Origin: Entrophospora sp. SA101
Taxonomy: Eukaryota; Glomeromycota; Glomeromycetes; Entrophosporales; Entrophosporaceae
Direction of reading: 5' to 3'
NCBI GenBank assembly: GCA_958430865.1
Contig: CAUDNR010001968.1
Span: forward strand, 1 to 59,142
Length of the DNA: 59,142 bases
The notes beneath the pieces were generated by a model. The model had not been told where the DNA came from, did no database searches, and was given only the letters and a program-made list of their open reading frames with translations. The position numbers and the translations under genes were made by a program. Each line of letters begins with the position of its first letter. Positions within the stretch are counted from its first letter, which is position 1. Positions 12,862 through 25,350 of the stretch are shown one piece after another.

Positions 12862-15780
12862 ATGGCTCAAAATGGTGTAGAACACCAATTAATCAACAAT
12901 AATTCGTCATTCATTCCTTCACCAATTTTTTCGCAACATCCAAGAAATCCAGAGCCAATATTTAACAATAACAATAACAATAACAACATCATCAATAACA
13001 ATAATAACAATAATAATAGTTTTTCTATTCCTCAAATGAGTTATAATCCATATCGAAATTCGAATAATGTTAATGGTAGTGGAAGCACCATTTCTGCTGG
13101 AAGTAACGATAGACTATATAACTTCCAAAACGAAGAAAGAAACTCTCCTGTAACCAATAATGAAAATACACCTTACAATTCACGTGCTCTCGATTCAGAA
13201 AGTCAACAATTAAATAATATAAACAATAATAATGATGATGATAGTGATAGTGATGAAAATTCTACAAGAAAAAAAAGGTTCTTTCGTAATTTTCGTAATG
13301 TTCGTAATAGACGTAAAGCCTGCTGTTTCATATGTTGCGGTGTAACCATCTTACTTTCCATAATATTCATATTGCTTGCCATATTTGTAATTGCTCCGTC
13401 TATTGCTCAAGGTGCCGTCACTGGTTCAAAGTTGGCTTTTTCAACTGTTAGCCTAACAAATCTTACTGAAGATAGTTTCCTTATGAAAGTATCTGGTGAA
13501 GGTAAATCATAAATACATAGTATTGTTCTTTTTTTTTTCTTTTAAAAAAAATTTGATGATTGTTCTAACACTTTATAATTTACACCACACACTGTATATA
13601 TTAGTTACAAATACCGGCCCATTGGCTGCTACTATTGAAGTTCCTGGTGGCGTATCAGTATCTTGGGAAAATCTTCTGATTGGTAATATGCCACTTGATA
13701 CCATTTCAGCTGCTCCTTTTGTTGGTGCTCGAATTGAATCAACTCAAACTTTTAAAATATCAAATAAGACTGCATTCAGTCAATTCAATAAATTCATGTT
13801 GACTGAAAAAGAATTCACATGGCATTTGGAAGGTGTTGCATCCGTAAAGGCAGCCGGCTTGAATCTTCAAAATATTATTTTGTCCAAAGATATAACCATG
13901 GGTGGTATGTGTTGGCTTTTTTTTTTTTTGGTGTGTGTGCGTTTAATTTACCTTTATATTATATATATTAATCTATTATATTAATGATATCAAATATATA
14001 GGAATGCAAAATTTTCCATCTGTTACAATTGATAGTTTCAATGCACCTTCTGAAGATCCTCAGGGCGGTATTGTTGTTCAAATAGTTTCTACCATGGGAA
14101 ATCCTTCTCCTATTAGTGTTCAATTAGGCGACCTTACTTTTGACATTCAATATCTTAATCATACGATCGGAGAAGTTTCTGCTACAAACATTACCTTACT
14201 CCAGGGCGACAATAAATTAAATTTGAACGGTAGACTTATTCCTCAGAATACCACTGGTTCATTAGCTGCTGTTAGCGATTTGTTTTCAAAATTCATTGCC
14301 GGTCAAAATGCCACTACCGATGTTGTTGCAAAATTGGTAAAGCCTGATAACAACACAGAACCTGTTTCTTGGTTACAATCCGCATTTTTGGGTACAAGGT
14401 TGTCCGTAGTATTAGCTGGACCACAAAATCTCTCAGTTATTACTGGTGTCACCATAAATACCTTGGATCTAGACTTTCTTACAGATAATCCATACATACC
14501 AATGGCTGCTTCACCTTCTTTAACTGCCTCATTTAGCATACCTTTTGGTTTCCCGTTGTCGATGAAAAAAATTTCTCAAGATATTACAATGTTTGATGGC
14601 GCTACTAATCTAGCCAAACTCTCAACTCCTTACACTGATGCATCAGGCGATACAACAACAGGGATAATCAAATCAAGTTTTGCTCCTACTCCATTCCAAG
14701 TAACAAGTGGCTCTGAAAATGCTTTTGATAATTTTAGTAAGAAATTGACCACAGACCCGAAAGTTGATTTGGTAATGAAAGGTGTCGCGAATTCAATTGC
14801 AAGTACCCCTGTGGGCGATGTAGAAATTAAAGGGATCAAATTTTCTGTCAATTCATCTTTAGATGGGCTTCAAGGTCTCAAAACAAAGACAGCTTTAGTC
14901 AATTCATTGAAAGTTGTAGGTGGTACCACTGACATGATGTTGATTGACCTTTCAGTCACACTATTTAATCCATCAAATGTAAAAATCAACATGGGTGATA
15001 TTAATTTCGATTTGTATTTTAAGGAGAAACAACTTGGAAAAGTTCTTATGAAAAATTATGTTTTAGACCGTGGTGAAAACACCGGAAATGTTGTTGCACA
15101 ATTTGCACCAAAAACTGACGATGCATTGAAAGTTGGTAGAGACTTATTAAACAATTTTATGGCCGGTAAACCGAATGATTTAGGAATAAAAGGTACTTTG
15201 GAATCAACAAAAATCTCGTCATTGAAAAAAGCATTGGCTAGTCTTGAACTTGAAACTTCCATGCCTGGATTAAAATCGGATAAAAATGTCATACTTAAAG
15301 CTAGATTTGCCATTGGTCTTAACACAATATTTGATTCGAAAGGTACTGCCTCGATAGATGCATTCAATCCATTAGACACCACTATCAAATTTTTAAAGAT
15401 CCAATCAACAATCACATCGGAGGGCAATTTGATTGGAACTATCGATGAAGATTTAACAAGTGCTCCTGTGGTCATTAAGCCAAAACAATCCGTCACCACA
15501 AAAGATTTTGAATTGAAGTTGAAAATTACTCCCGCTGCTTTGAAAAGCTTGTTTGAATCGATTAAAGGTGACTTGTTTACCGATATTTCTTCAACTATAT
15601 TGGTTGCTATTGGTGATTATCAGACTACAATTGATTATGGTAAGTTCTTTTTCTTTTAAAAAAAAATATTTAATTTATATATATATATATTTTTCACAAG
15701 TTTAACATTTATATATTTATATAGTGCAAAATAAAGTATCAACTGGGTTGGGAAAAGGTGGAGATGGCGGGCCTATATAA
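12862..15780 (+). CDS. DUF3712-type membrane protein with large lumenal/extracellular domain
   Basis: Four exons (12862-13501, 13605-13904, 14002-15639, 15725-15780), all GT-AG and in phase, giving 877 residues. The first 140 or so residues are cytosolic-looking and rich in Asn, Gln and Ser (two long Asn tracts), ending in a basic cluster (TRKKRFFRNFRNVRNRRK). One membrane helix follows (CCFICCGVTILLSIIFILLA, about 155-175). The rest is a repeated beta-rich unit with the pattern VxIxNPSPxxVxLGDLxFDIxYxxxxIGxVxxxNxTLxxGxNxxxxxGxLxP, seen at least twice. This is typical of fungal DUF3712 / LEA-2-like proteins, which in yeast are vacuolar. Many Asn-x-Ser/Thr sites fit a glycosylated lumenal side. 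Function in this organism is unknown; family call from pattern. Confidence 0.85.
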
Positions 15781-16029
15781 GAGAGGGAGTGTGTTTGTAT
15801 TCTTATTTTTTTTTTTTGTAAATTGCTTAAATAAGTGGGACATTATGAGTTACTTTTTTTGTATTATAATAATAATAATAATTAATTAGAGTAGTAATAT
15901 AGAACTTTTTTTTTAAAAAATTCAAAAATTCAAAATTTAAAATTTAATAATAAAATAATAAAATAATAAAATAATAAAACAATAAAAAAATAAAATAATA
16001 AAATAATAAAATAATAAAAATATTTTTTA

Positions 16030-18073
16030 TTATTGTTTTACACATGTCCAAAATGCACAATCGTATAAATATTTTAACATTCCATTTGGATTAATTGTAT
16101 AGGTTGATTGAAATATGTTTTCCCTCTTATATATTGAAGTTTAAATAAGGAATATATATATATATATACATGATAATTAATACGTGTCATATACATAATT
16201 AATATTGGCATTTAAAAAAGTTTTACCTGAAATTGAAATCCAGTTTTTTTCACAACCATTTTAACCTCTTCTAAACTCAACTCAATCGACATCTCACCGG
16301 GTGTATTCTCGTAATGATACAATAATGGACCTAATATCAATACAAAGATTATTACTTATTGACAAATCTCCATTTTTAAACAATTATCATTTACCGATAT
16401 TAATCCATAATCCTCCGGGCTTAAGAATACGATGAAAGAGTTCGATATATTCTATAATGTTTTTAGCAGTATCTATAAAAAAACTGGTAACTATACAATC
16501 CCACTTGCCTTTATATATACATACATATATATATATATATAATATTATTTTAATAAAATTAAAATGAAAATCAAAAAAAAATTTTAACAATGAATTTTTA
16601 ATCTACCTATGTGTTGATTGTCACCGTAAACTTCTGTAAAATCTCCTGCCACCATTGAAAAATCAGATTCAGGTGGGATACTACTAGGCAGCACATCTGG
16701 TATATAAACAGGCACTAATTGATCTTTAGATGACAAAATGTTGGAAAAAGAGTGGATGAATGGATATAATTCGTATTGATTGATTCTCTCTATCCTAAAA
16801 AAATAGCAGAAAATAAGTTTTTATTATTGATACTTTTAGGAGGGAGATCTTTATATATATTTCTTTTCCTTTTCTACCTGTTTAATATGAAATGTGATGC
16901 TAACAACTAATTGAGTATATGCCAATTAGTGAATTGTTCGATATGTATTTGGGATAATTTACAGATAATGGAAATTACCATATAAAATGAAAATTCATTT
17001 CCTATATTTATAGATATAAATTTAAAATGATAAATAAATTTTGAAATCTAATAAATTCTATCAAATAATTTAAATATGAAGTACCTTGAGAACTAAAGCC
17101 TTATTTATGTCAATAAGCAAAATCATAAATCAATAAATCAATTTCACAACACACATATGTACAAGTAATAACCAATTTAGTACCTTGGTTTACTATATCA
17201 AATGCCAATCTTCCTAATCCAGCGCCCGGAACTAACACTTGAATATTTTTTCTTTTTTTTAAAAAAAAAAAAAAATGACAACTTTTATTAGTAATGGATG
17301 ATCTATATGATTTATTTATAAAATAGCAAATTCTATTGTTTTTCTTTTAAAGAATAATAATCAATAAATGATTAAAAAAAAATCACACCTTTCTTCAATT
17401 GGAACATCTTTATAAAATTCAAGTAAAGCTTCTATAATAGGTTTATATGCCGCATCTCGTTCTGACTTTCCCTATAGACATTTAAAAAAACATATTTATA
17501 TTTATATTTATACGGCTACGTATTTAAATATATCTGATATATACATACTTCTACTGCCCATTCCCTAACAAATTGTTTGATCGTACTTCTAACTCTGTCC
17601 ATATCATATTCTGTTATTGGTAAATTCGATTCTTCAACACCTTCTTCACCATCTTCTTTCTCAGCTTTAGTAGATAAATTTTGGCTATCCTGATCCATAA
17701 ACGATGATATTTTTTTTAAAAAAATAATTTTTATTTTATTTCGTCTTCAAAATTAGGGAAACCTAAAAATTTATATTTTTTTTTGAAAAGAATTATCTAA
17801 AATACTAACAAAAGATTTATTTTTATTTTTTTTTTATTATATACACGCACATTATTATTTTCTTCGTTAACAAATAAATTTCCATCCGCTAAAATTTTCT
17901 TTAATAATTGATTATTTATCGATATAGATTTATCTATTTCATTCAAACGATCCAAAAAGCCTGGAACTAACAATTTATGTTGTTCCGGAAGATTAATATA
18001 ATCAATTCTTCTTCGGTTATTTGCAGAAAGCGCGTTTGATTTATATAATGCAAAGCTATTAAGAACTTTTTGA
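16030..18073 (-). CDS. carnosine N-methyltransferase (N2227 family), 5' end lost in gap
   Basis: SAM-dependent methyltransferase of the CARNMT1/N2227 family, which N-methylates histidine-containing dipeptides and protein histidines. I read 11 exons: 17851-18073 (open at the gap), 17549-17689, 17389-17471, 17184-17251, 17085-17099, 16979-17001, 16878-16906, 16607-16794, 16395-16508, 16227-16330 and 16030-16125. Together they give about 360 residues. Motifs in order: [48 protein letters not shown] (SAM site), [64 protein letters not shown], and [18 protein letters not shown]. Homologues start roughly 50-100 residues earlier. The missing N-terminus is not found after the Ns, where transposon sequence starts. 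An in-frame ATG at 17698 could serve as a second start. Confidence 0.93.
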
Positions 18074-18083
18074 NNNNNNNNNN
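18074..18083. other. assembly gap (10 N)
   Basis: Ten Ns of presumably arbitrary length. The left side is an open exon of the carnosine methyltransferase; the right side is internal transposon sequence. The two sides are therefore not neighbours at the real distance, and the 5' exon(s) and the rest of the transposon are missing. Confidence 0.99.
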
Positions 18084-19224
18084 CTGCTGAGAAAACGTTA
18101 CCGGACGGGAAGTAAGAAAACTTACCCTGCAGAGAGTTAAATAGCTTGAACGCTATAAAGAAAAGAAAGTAATCAAAGAATTACACAACTGGATACTGCC
18201 ATAGGAAGGGATAAGTAATATTATAACCAAATCAATAGATTGTATGAGACGGAATTTTTGATCTCACAATACTAGTATTAGCTTTTTTTCTAATAATGGT
18301 TATTTTATCTTCTAGGGTAAGTGGAGTTCTTTGCTTTCTTTTTTTATTATCCATTATTTTCAATGGGTTTATTAATTGGTCGATTTAGTTTATTTGAGTA
18401 AAATGTTTGAAATTAGGAAGTTTTATAAATGGAATTTAAATTTATTCAATTATTAAGATAAAAGGATGTGTACATGTTATGCTTAAGTAAAACCCAAGTT
18501 CTTTTATACATGTAAAGAAGATACTTTGCCACAACTGCAAAAAAATAGTATAATTTTCTTTATTGTTAAACGCCATTAAAAAAAAAACAAAATAATTTCT
18601 TTGTTGTTGAGGAAATCAATCAAGTCACTACTACACAAAAACAGTAATTTTCTTTGTTGTTAAAAAAAAATAAACAAAATTTCTGATTAATTCTGATTAA
18701 TTGTCAAAGTCGCCACTAAAAAAACAAAATTTTCTTTATTGTTAAAGAAATTAGCCAAGTCGCCACTAAAAAAACAAAATTTTCTTTATTGTTAAAGAAA
18801 TCAGCCAAATCACCACTAAAAAAAAACAAAAATAATTTCTTTATTGTAAAAAAAATAAACAAAGTTCTGCTTAAAAAAAAAAGAATAATTCTGATTAATT
18901 TTTTTATTGTCAAAGAAGTTAGCCAAGTTGTCACTAAAAAAACAAAATAATTTCTTTATTGTTAACAAAGCAAAAATTTTGTTAGCTATTTAAAATAATT
19001 TGTCAAATTTAAAATGTTGGTTACACTTGTATATCATGTACAAATAAGGTTAAAATGGGGATATAACGTTTCAAAAAATTTGGGGATAGGGATATAACTC
19101 AGTTGGGATATAAGTGAGGTAAAGTTTATATCAAAATAATATAGGGAAATCCGTCATGGCCCATCAGTGGGATTTAATCAAGGATGGGATATAAACAAGG
19201 GGAGATATAAAAGAGGTATGACTG
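18084..19224 (-). mobile_element. Tigger/pogo (TcMar) transposon, one end only
   Basis: The right end reads, on the minus strand, CAGTCATACCTCTTTTATAT and is preceded by TA (19225-19226), as pogo/Tigger elements start at a TA target. Just inside lie five copies of GGGATATAA or GGAGATATAA (19055-19210). The transposase N-terminus is at 18232-18354: it starts MDNKKRKQRTPLTLEDKITI, a CENP-B-type DNA-binding start, but stops after 40 codons. The remainder toward the gap has no open frame, so the element is dead or interrupted. The other terminus is not in the window. Confidence 0.7.
18560..18975. repeat. 50-bp minisatellite inside the transposon
   Basis: Imperfect tandem units of about 50 bp around the core GTCGCCACTAAAAAAACAAA followed by ATTTTCTTTATTGTTAAAGA. 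Two adjacent units starting at 18708 and 18758 differ by a single base; outer units are more degenerate. About seven to eight units. Open frames across it are repeat artefacts. Confidence 0.75.
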
Positions 19225-20060
19225 TATTGATTCATGATTTGAGATTATTTATTTTTTAATTATCAAAACATATTGCATTCTTGCACAATATCAACATTTC
19301 AGTTTTATGGAAAACCCCATTTTATGGTTGGCCCAGTCTAAAGACACCAATTGCTGCGTCACGTGGAGAAAGAAGACAAAAATTTTTTAGTGAAATAAAG
19401 TTCGAATTGCTAATATTATTGTTTGATAATAATCGAAATACGGTCAATGATCGGTATAGTGAGCCTACTATAAGAAAGTTGAAGATTTTCCTATCTGATT
19501 ATATATAAATTCAGCTCGATATTATGATTTTTAATATAAATTCTCTATAGCAAATGAAGTTTTACTAAACAAAGAAAAGAAGAATGCATTAGAGTCACGA
19601 TGTATCAATTACTTAAAGTTGGTTTTTAAATAATCCAAGATTTATATTAATTTATTTGTATGAAAAAGGGCGCACACTACCATGATGATAGTAATAATTT
19701 CCCCATTAATGTCATTATCACAGGAGAATTGTTTGTTACACGCTATTACTATTCAGTTATCCGCAAAGAAAAAGGAAATATTGTAACTTTATACTGAAAA
19801 AAACCCCCACTTTCTCCACTCTAAATTTCATATTTTATATTTTTATATAATGTATATTTTAAATTATTATCACCAGAAAGAAGTGAATTTGTATTTAAAA
19901 TTGATAAACCATTATATAGTCCAGGTATGGTAAAACAAAAATATCAAAAAAGTAAGCTTTTCTGAATATTAATTTTGATCTGCATATTTACCGACCATCC
20001 CAACGCACCATATTAATATATTAACATTTATTTATTTTAATAATATTGAAACATACAACA
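19225..20060. other. gene-poor stretch with a possible arrestin-like exon fragment
   Basis: At about 19867-19926 (+) the translation SEFVFKIDKPLYSPG resembles the start of an arrestin N-domain and is followed by a GTATGG donor, but no second exon can be joined to it. A 75-codon open frame at 19281-19508 has no recognisable motif. Otherwise nothing is seen. Confidence 0.3.
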
Positions 20061-21366
20061 ATGCTAACTTTAGCAGAAACCGGACATCAAGATATAATTA
20101 ACAAGTTTGGTGAAGAATTTGAATTTCGAATCGGGTCAAGTTTTAAAAAAAAGAATCGTAATCGACCTCCTCTATATTATCAATTCATGTTATATTTATA
20201 TTTATAAATAAAAATTTATCATGATATGATTTAGTTGAAGTTGACACAGAAGAAATAGATTTTACAAATGAGGCAACCATAAAGTTAGCAGAGAGTAAAG
20301 AAACATTTGAAATTAATTATAATGAACAAAATGGGGTTAGTGCGTGTGTATTTATTTATTTATTTATCTATGTACTTGCATTGAATTTTAGGCAGAGTAT
20401 CCACTAAAATTAACAGGACATTTGGTTGAAGATCGTCATAATAATAATACTTATGATCCAGAAGCCATTAAAAAATGTTTAATGATTTTTGATGAGGAAA
20501 CAAACGTAAATATTTTTTTTATTTAAATTTAGACATGGTCATTAGAAATTGTGAAATCTAGTTATCATGTTAATACAGGTGAATTTGATAATTTTGAAAC
20601 ATCTAGTGAACTGCAAGAATTTGCTATAAAATTTGACGAAATGGTTGAAGAAGATTACAATGCTGATGTTGATGTTAATAATAATAATGACAATGATAAT
20701 GATATGGAAGTGGATGAAGATGATGATAATCCATGGGGGAAGGATTATTTAGAAGTACTAGAACCTAATACAATACAAAAAATAAGACACCTACAAAACG
20801 ATGATGACAATGATGACGACAACAATGACAATGACAATGATGACAACAGTACAAGAAATAATTCATCAGATTCAGCTTCATCTGATGATAGTAGTAGTAA
20901 TGATAGTTCATCTGAAAATGGTAATGACAAGGATGATTCAGATTCTGGGGAATTGACATTGAATCCTGAATTTGTTGAACTCGCATCAATGATGAAAACT
21001 TCATTGAGTCAAGAAAATGGAATCAATAACTTAAATCATACTAGGTAAGTTAATAAATCTTGTACATGTAGATATGAATGATATAGCATATATACCTATT
21101 AGTTAATTAGTCAATCAATCATCTGTTGTTTGTTTGTTTTAGTTGAATGTTGCAGCAAATCATAATTCATGTCCTATGTCATTAGAACAATATTTGAGTG
21201 GTGGAGGTATTTGTTATTATAGTGTTTATTTATTCCATGTTTATGAATTAATTATTTAATTAAATGAAATTTTTGACATTTCTTTTAATTGAATAAACAA
21301 ATGATAGGCAATAATCCTCATGAAGAAAAAGAAGAAGAAGATGATGAAAATGGTTCCTTGTCATAA
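20061..21366 (+). CDS. EAF-type transcription elongation factor (ELL-associated)
   Basis: Partner of ELL in RNA polymerase II elongation (nuclear). Exons: 20061-20188, start about 20235, end 20335; 20392-20505; 20533-21044; then probably 21143-21211 and 21308-21366. The EAF N-domain is visible in order: EEFEFRIGSSFKKK, PPLYYQF, LKLTGHLVED, and KKCLMIFDEETNTWSLEIV. A very acidic Asp/Asn/Ser C-terminus follows, as in animal EAF activation domains. Two junctions do not keep phase by one base: exon 1 to 2, and exon 4 to the LNVAANHNS exon. Either there are single-base errors, or the start differs and the protein ends at the TGA at 21144-21146. Family call good, gene model provisional. Confidence 0.65.
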
Positions 21367-21761
21367 ATAATAATTAACTTTTTTTTTTTGGAGGGTTGGG
21401 ATGATAAAACAAACATTTCTTTTTTGGAAATAATGAGATGGATAATTGTATTTCATTTTTCCAATATTTAATATTTATAGAAACCTTAGATAATTTTTAA
21501 AATAATCCTGTGATGATGATCAATTGATCATTTGTCATGCTAATCAATAATAAATAAAAAAGTACATTTACATAGATTATTTTTATTTGATCATTGACTT
21601 TTGTTTTAATTATCATTTTATTTTATACATTTATACATTTTAAAAAAAAAATTCATAATAAGAAATATTAAGCAAATAGTAAAAGATAAAAAAAATGAAA
21701 ATGCTTTTTTAAATGCTTTTTTAGCTACAATATATCTATATATGTACGTGTATATATATTA

Positions 21762-22978
21762 CTATTGCATAGGAGACATATTCAAATATTCACTTAATGA
21801 AAATGCAGTATCTGGTGTTTTCATGTCATTAATTGATCGAATTTGGTTTGGTGGGGTTCCTGGACATTCAATCAAATCCTTTGATGACAATGAAGATGAA
21901 AAAGAGGAAAAAGCATCAATATTTTCTTTCCATGGACCAACAGTTGTTTTTTGAATCTTTTGGTTTTTAATGGCGCGATTTGAATCTTCCCCACAATCTA
22001 CTTTTCTTCTACATGATGATGATAATGAAGAGTTTTTTATTGTTGGTGATCCATAGTTCATTAAAGTCCATGAATGATGATTATTATTATTGCTACGGTA
22101 ATGGTGATGTTGGTGGTGACGATCATTGTTAATAATATAGTTATTAATATGATGATGGTTATTATTGTTGTTGTTGTTAAATCTATCTGACCCATAAGCA
22201 CCATAATTTCTTTCTAATGAATTTAAATAGAGTTCTATGGAATTAGGATTCACCTCTATTGGGAAAAATGGAGGCAAAGTTTGTTCAAGAGAAGATGCAT
22301 CAAAAGATGATAATGAAGCTGATTCTTGATGCAATGATGATAAAATAATAATAAGCAAAAAAATATTAATATTAAATATTGTTAATGTTGAAAAATAAAT
22401 AAAGTTATTAAATTGATTGGTTGATTACCTGTTTTAGAAGAGATTCTATCATTATTATTTAAGCGACATTTTCTAGTATTAATTCTTTTATTATTGTAGT
22501 GGTTGATATTATCAGTTGAATCATTAATATGAGATGATGATGATTTTGGTCATTTTACTAATGAATCAAGTATTTCAAAGACGGCTTTAGCTTTTTCATT
22601 GGTGAATCCATTTTTTGATGGAGGTATGGGAGAAACATGAAATGGAAGATGTATTCTTTCTTTATTTGGATAGTTTTTATAATCTTCTAATTTTTGTTCT
22701 ATCATTCTTTCACATGTTGATATATCACAATTTTGTAAACCCCATTTTACTTTAAAATAAGCAAACTGAAGTCCTGTTCTTAATTTTTTTGCAATCTAAG
22801 CATTGATGTTTATTTATTTATATATTGTAAATAACTTCAAATTCAAGTGGAAATATATAATATTAAAAATGTTTATCTTTACCTCATAAATGTCTTTTAC
22901 TTTTGAATGATCTATTATGGGTTTTTCTGTTAAGAGTTTAATGATTTCTTGTAATTCTTTTGTCTCATCAACATTCAT
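21762..22978 (-). CDS. Whi5/Nrm1-like G1/S transcriptional repressor, with in-frame TGA
   Basis: Exons 22883-22978, 22429-22795 and 21762-22324. Residues 33-60 read IAKKLRTGLQFAYFKVKWGL, matching the GTB motif (LRTRLxxAxYKVxxxxT) of Whi5/Nrm1 repressors that bind SBF/MBF. The C-terminus is rich in Ser, Asn and His, and it has SP/TP sites (ECPGTPP, KTPDT, NMSPM) that could be CDK targets. Within exon 2 the frame ...ILDSLVK is followed by a TGA at 22550-22552, and then the same frame continues open for 40 codons to a proper donor. No alternative splice keeps phase. This is a nonsense change, a base error or a readthrough. It is head to head with FANCL, 423 bp apart. Orthology is tentative. Confidence 0.5.
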
Positions 22979-23401
22979 TATGAACTAATTAATAAATATA
23001 TAGTATTGTTTAATTGTCAATACATTTGCATTTATATAATTATTTTTAAAAAATAAAATCTTACATATTTTTTTTATTTTTCAATTCCTTGTGGATATAT
23101 TTTTTTTTTATTGTTAAAGAAAAGAGATTGATGATTGATAGGAGAGCATGGTTTATTTATTTGAAAAACCTTTTGACTTTTTGGATTGAATTAATTGGTG
23201 ATAATAGTGTGAAGTTTATTAGAAAAGGTTAGAAGATGAATATGCGAGCAAAGTCAAAGGATGGGCTGTTTACTAAAAAGGGTAATTAAACAGCTGCTTA
23301 AGCATCGTGAATTTATGTCGATTAATTGTTTACGTTACATGTCATGTATGTTAAATCTTGAATCGAAAAATAATCAATCATAAATTAAGATTAATTAATA
23401 A

Positions 23402-25106
23402 ATGGAATCAAACATTTTCCCACTTGTTTTACCTTTAGATAGAGATTGCCTTTCATATCAGGGTTTCATAACTATTAAGGTTAATTATTATTATAATTGT
23501 TTTCACAAATTAAAATTTTTTTGATATTAAATAAATTTATTATTATTTAATAGAAATGTGAATTTTTTATTAAAATATTGCTTGATAAAAACAATGCACC
23601 AGCATTAAGAAATGCAAAAATTTATGGTAGCCCTGAATTCAAACAATTGATTTTTGGTCATGATAAAATCTTAAAGCAGGTAAAGAAACACATTTATTTA
23701 TTTGTGCTGTTATAATTACTATTTACTTATGTTGAGAATTATTTAGAGATTGGAACAATGTTATAATATCGATGAATTTTTTATTGATCTAAAAGATTTA
23801 CTTGTAAAGTATATATTTATAAATATAAATATAAACTCATAATATTTGAATCTTTAGTTTATAAGGAAGAAAAATTAATTATATATATTTTATTTTAGGA
23901 GCATCTAATGATCAAAGAAAAAGAAGAAGTAATGCCACCAGGAATTTATTATTCCTCATTATTATCCGAGCTTGATAAAATTGGCTGGGATAAATTGGAA
24001 TTGCTTGATCCTTCCTTGAAATCTTTGGTTCTTAGATTAAAGTATTATTTTTCCAATTACAATGAATTTACTTTTTCCAATTATATGATAAAATATTAAT
24101 ACCTATATTACATATAGAACAATCCATCAATTAATTAATTAATATTATATACATGTATTAAAGTCATTCATCAGGTCGTCAACACAAAATAAATATAACA
24201 TTACCTTTTTCTTATCCAAAATCACCTCTTATTATACAAGCCGAAATTCCATCTGAAATTCAACTGAATTGTATCTTTGACCTGAATGAAGTGATTTCTA
24301 TTAGTTATAAAGTAAATAGTTTATATACATTCATATATAAATATTTGAGTGTGTATATCTATAGGAAATCTATTAAAGAAGATTATTGATTATTTGAAAA
24401 AGGAAATAGAGAAATTTCAAGAATTTTGGTCAATGCTTGATGATGTTGATCAGAACACTTGGATTTTAGAGCCAGATAAACCTAAACGAAATGATTTAAT
24501 AAGGAGAATTGCACTGGGTAATCATTGTTCTTTACAAATAAAAGTGAATCCTCAACACCCAAAAGATGTTTGTGAACTAAAGTTATTTAGAGCCGACAAT
24601 TCAATTGCATCTTTTAAAGATAAATTCTCAAAAAATTTAAACAAATGGTTAATATTATTTATTTATTTTATTATTTTACTTGTAATATTTTATAAATTGC
24701 AATAATTAATGATTATTATTATTTATTATTTAAGGAATACATCTCTTAACATTCGACAAAGTCTTGAAAATATCCTGGAAATTAAATTTCCATCATCTCA
24801 ATCATCATCATCACCTGGAGCTGATTATGAGATCGAATGTGGAATTTGCTATACATATCATTTAGAAAGTTCAATACCTGAATATTCATGTAATAATTCA
24901 AAATGTGGAAGGTTATTTCATCAAATTTGTTTATCTGAGGTAAAGAAATTTATCATATATGCAGTATATATTATGCATGTGTGTGTATTTATATAAATTT
25001 GACAAGTTTTTATTATTAGTGGCTAAGATCAATTTCTTCAATAAACCAAACTTTTAACTTGGTATTAACTAGAAATTGTCCATATTGTGAACAAGCAAGC
25101 AGTTGA
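23402..25106 (+). CDS. FANCL: FANCL, Fanconi anaemia E3 ubiquitin ligase
   Basis: RING-type E3 that monoubiquitinates FANCD2/FANCI in interstrand-crosslink repair. Eight exons: 23402-23479, 23554-23679, 23747-23803, 23899-24041, 24164-24318, 24365-24647, 24735-24939 and 25020-25106. All are in phase, giving 377 residues against about 375 in animals. The N-terminal ELF-like part starts FPLVLPLDRD. The DRWD part includes SSGRQHKINITLPFSYP, FWSMLDDVDQNTWILEP and RRIALGNHCSLQI. The C-terminal RING/PHD-like finger runs CGICYTYHLESSIPEYSCNN, CGRLFHQICLSEWLRS, NCPYCEQ, with all eight Cys/His ligands. The exon 5 donor is the unusual GTTTAT, chosen because it alone keeps phase. No lesion is seen. FANCL is absent from budding and fission yeasts, so its presence supports an early-diverging fungus. 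Confidence 0.93.
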
Positions 25107-25350
25107 TATTAATTATAATTAATAATTGCAAACACTAATCTATTTTTAATATTAATTCATTTTTTCATTATTTTCAGAGTATCACAATACAAAATAAAAA
25201 ATTATAGTGTATGGAAAAGATACATGAGAATTTTTTTTACTAATATTAATAATAATATTATCATCATTTTTTTTTTTTACAATTTTTTTTTACAAAAAAT
25301 ATAGATATAATAAATAATTATTGTTCTATTTCGTATTTAACGTTACCAAA

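Noticed and set aside
14303..15499. Antisense frames opposite the DUF3712 gene
   Set aside because: Shadows of the well-supported plus-strand exon 3.
18716..18934. 72-codon minus-strand frame
   Set aside because: It is a translation of the 50-bp minisatellite units.
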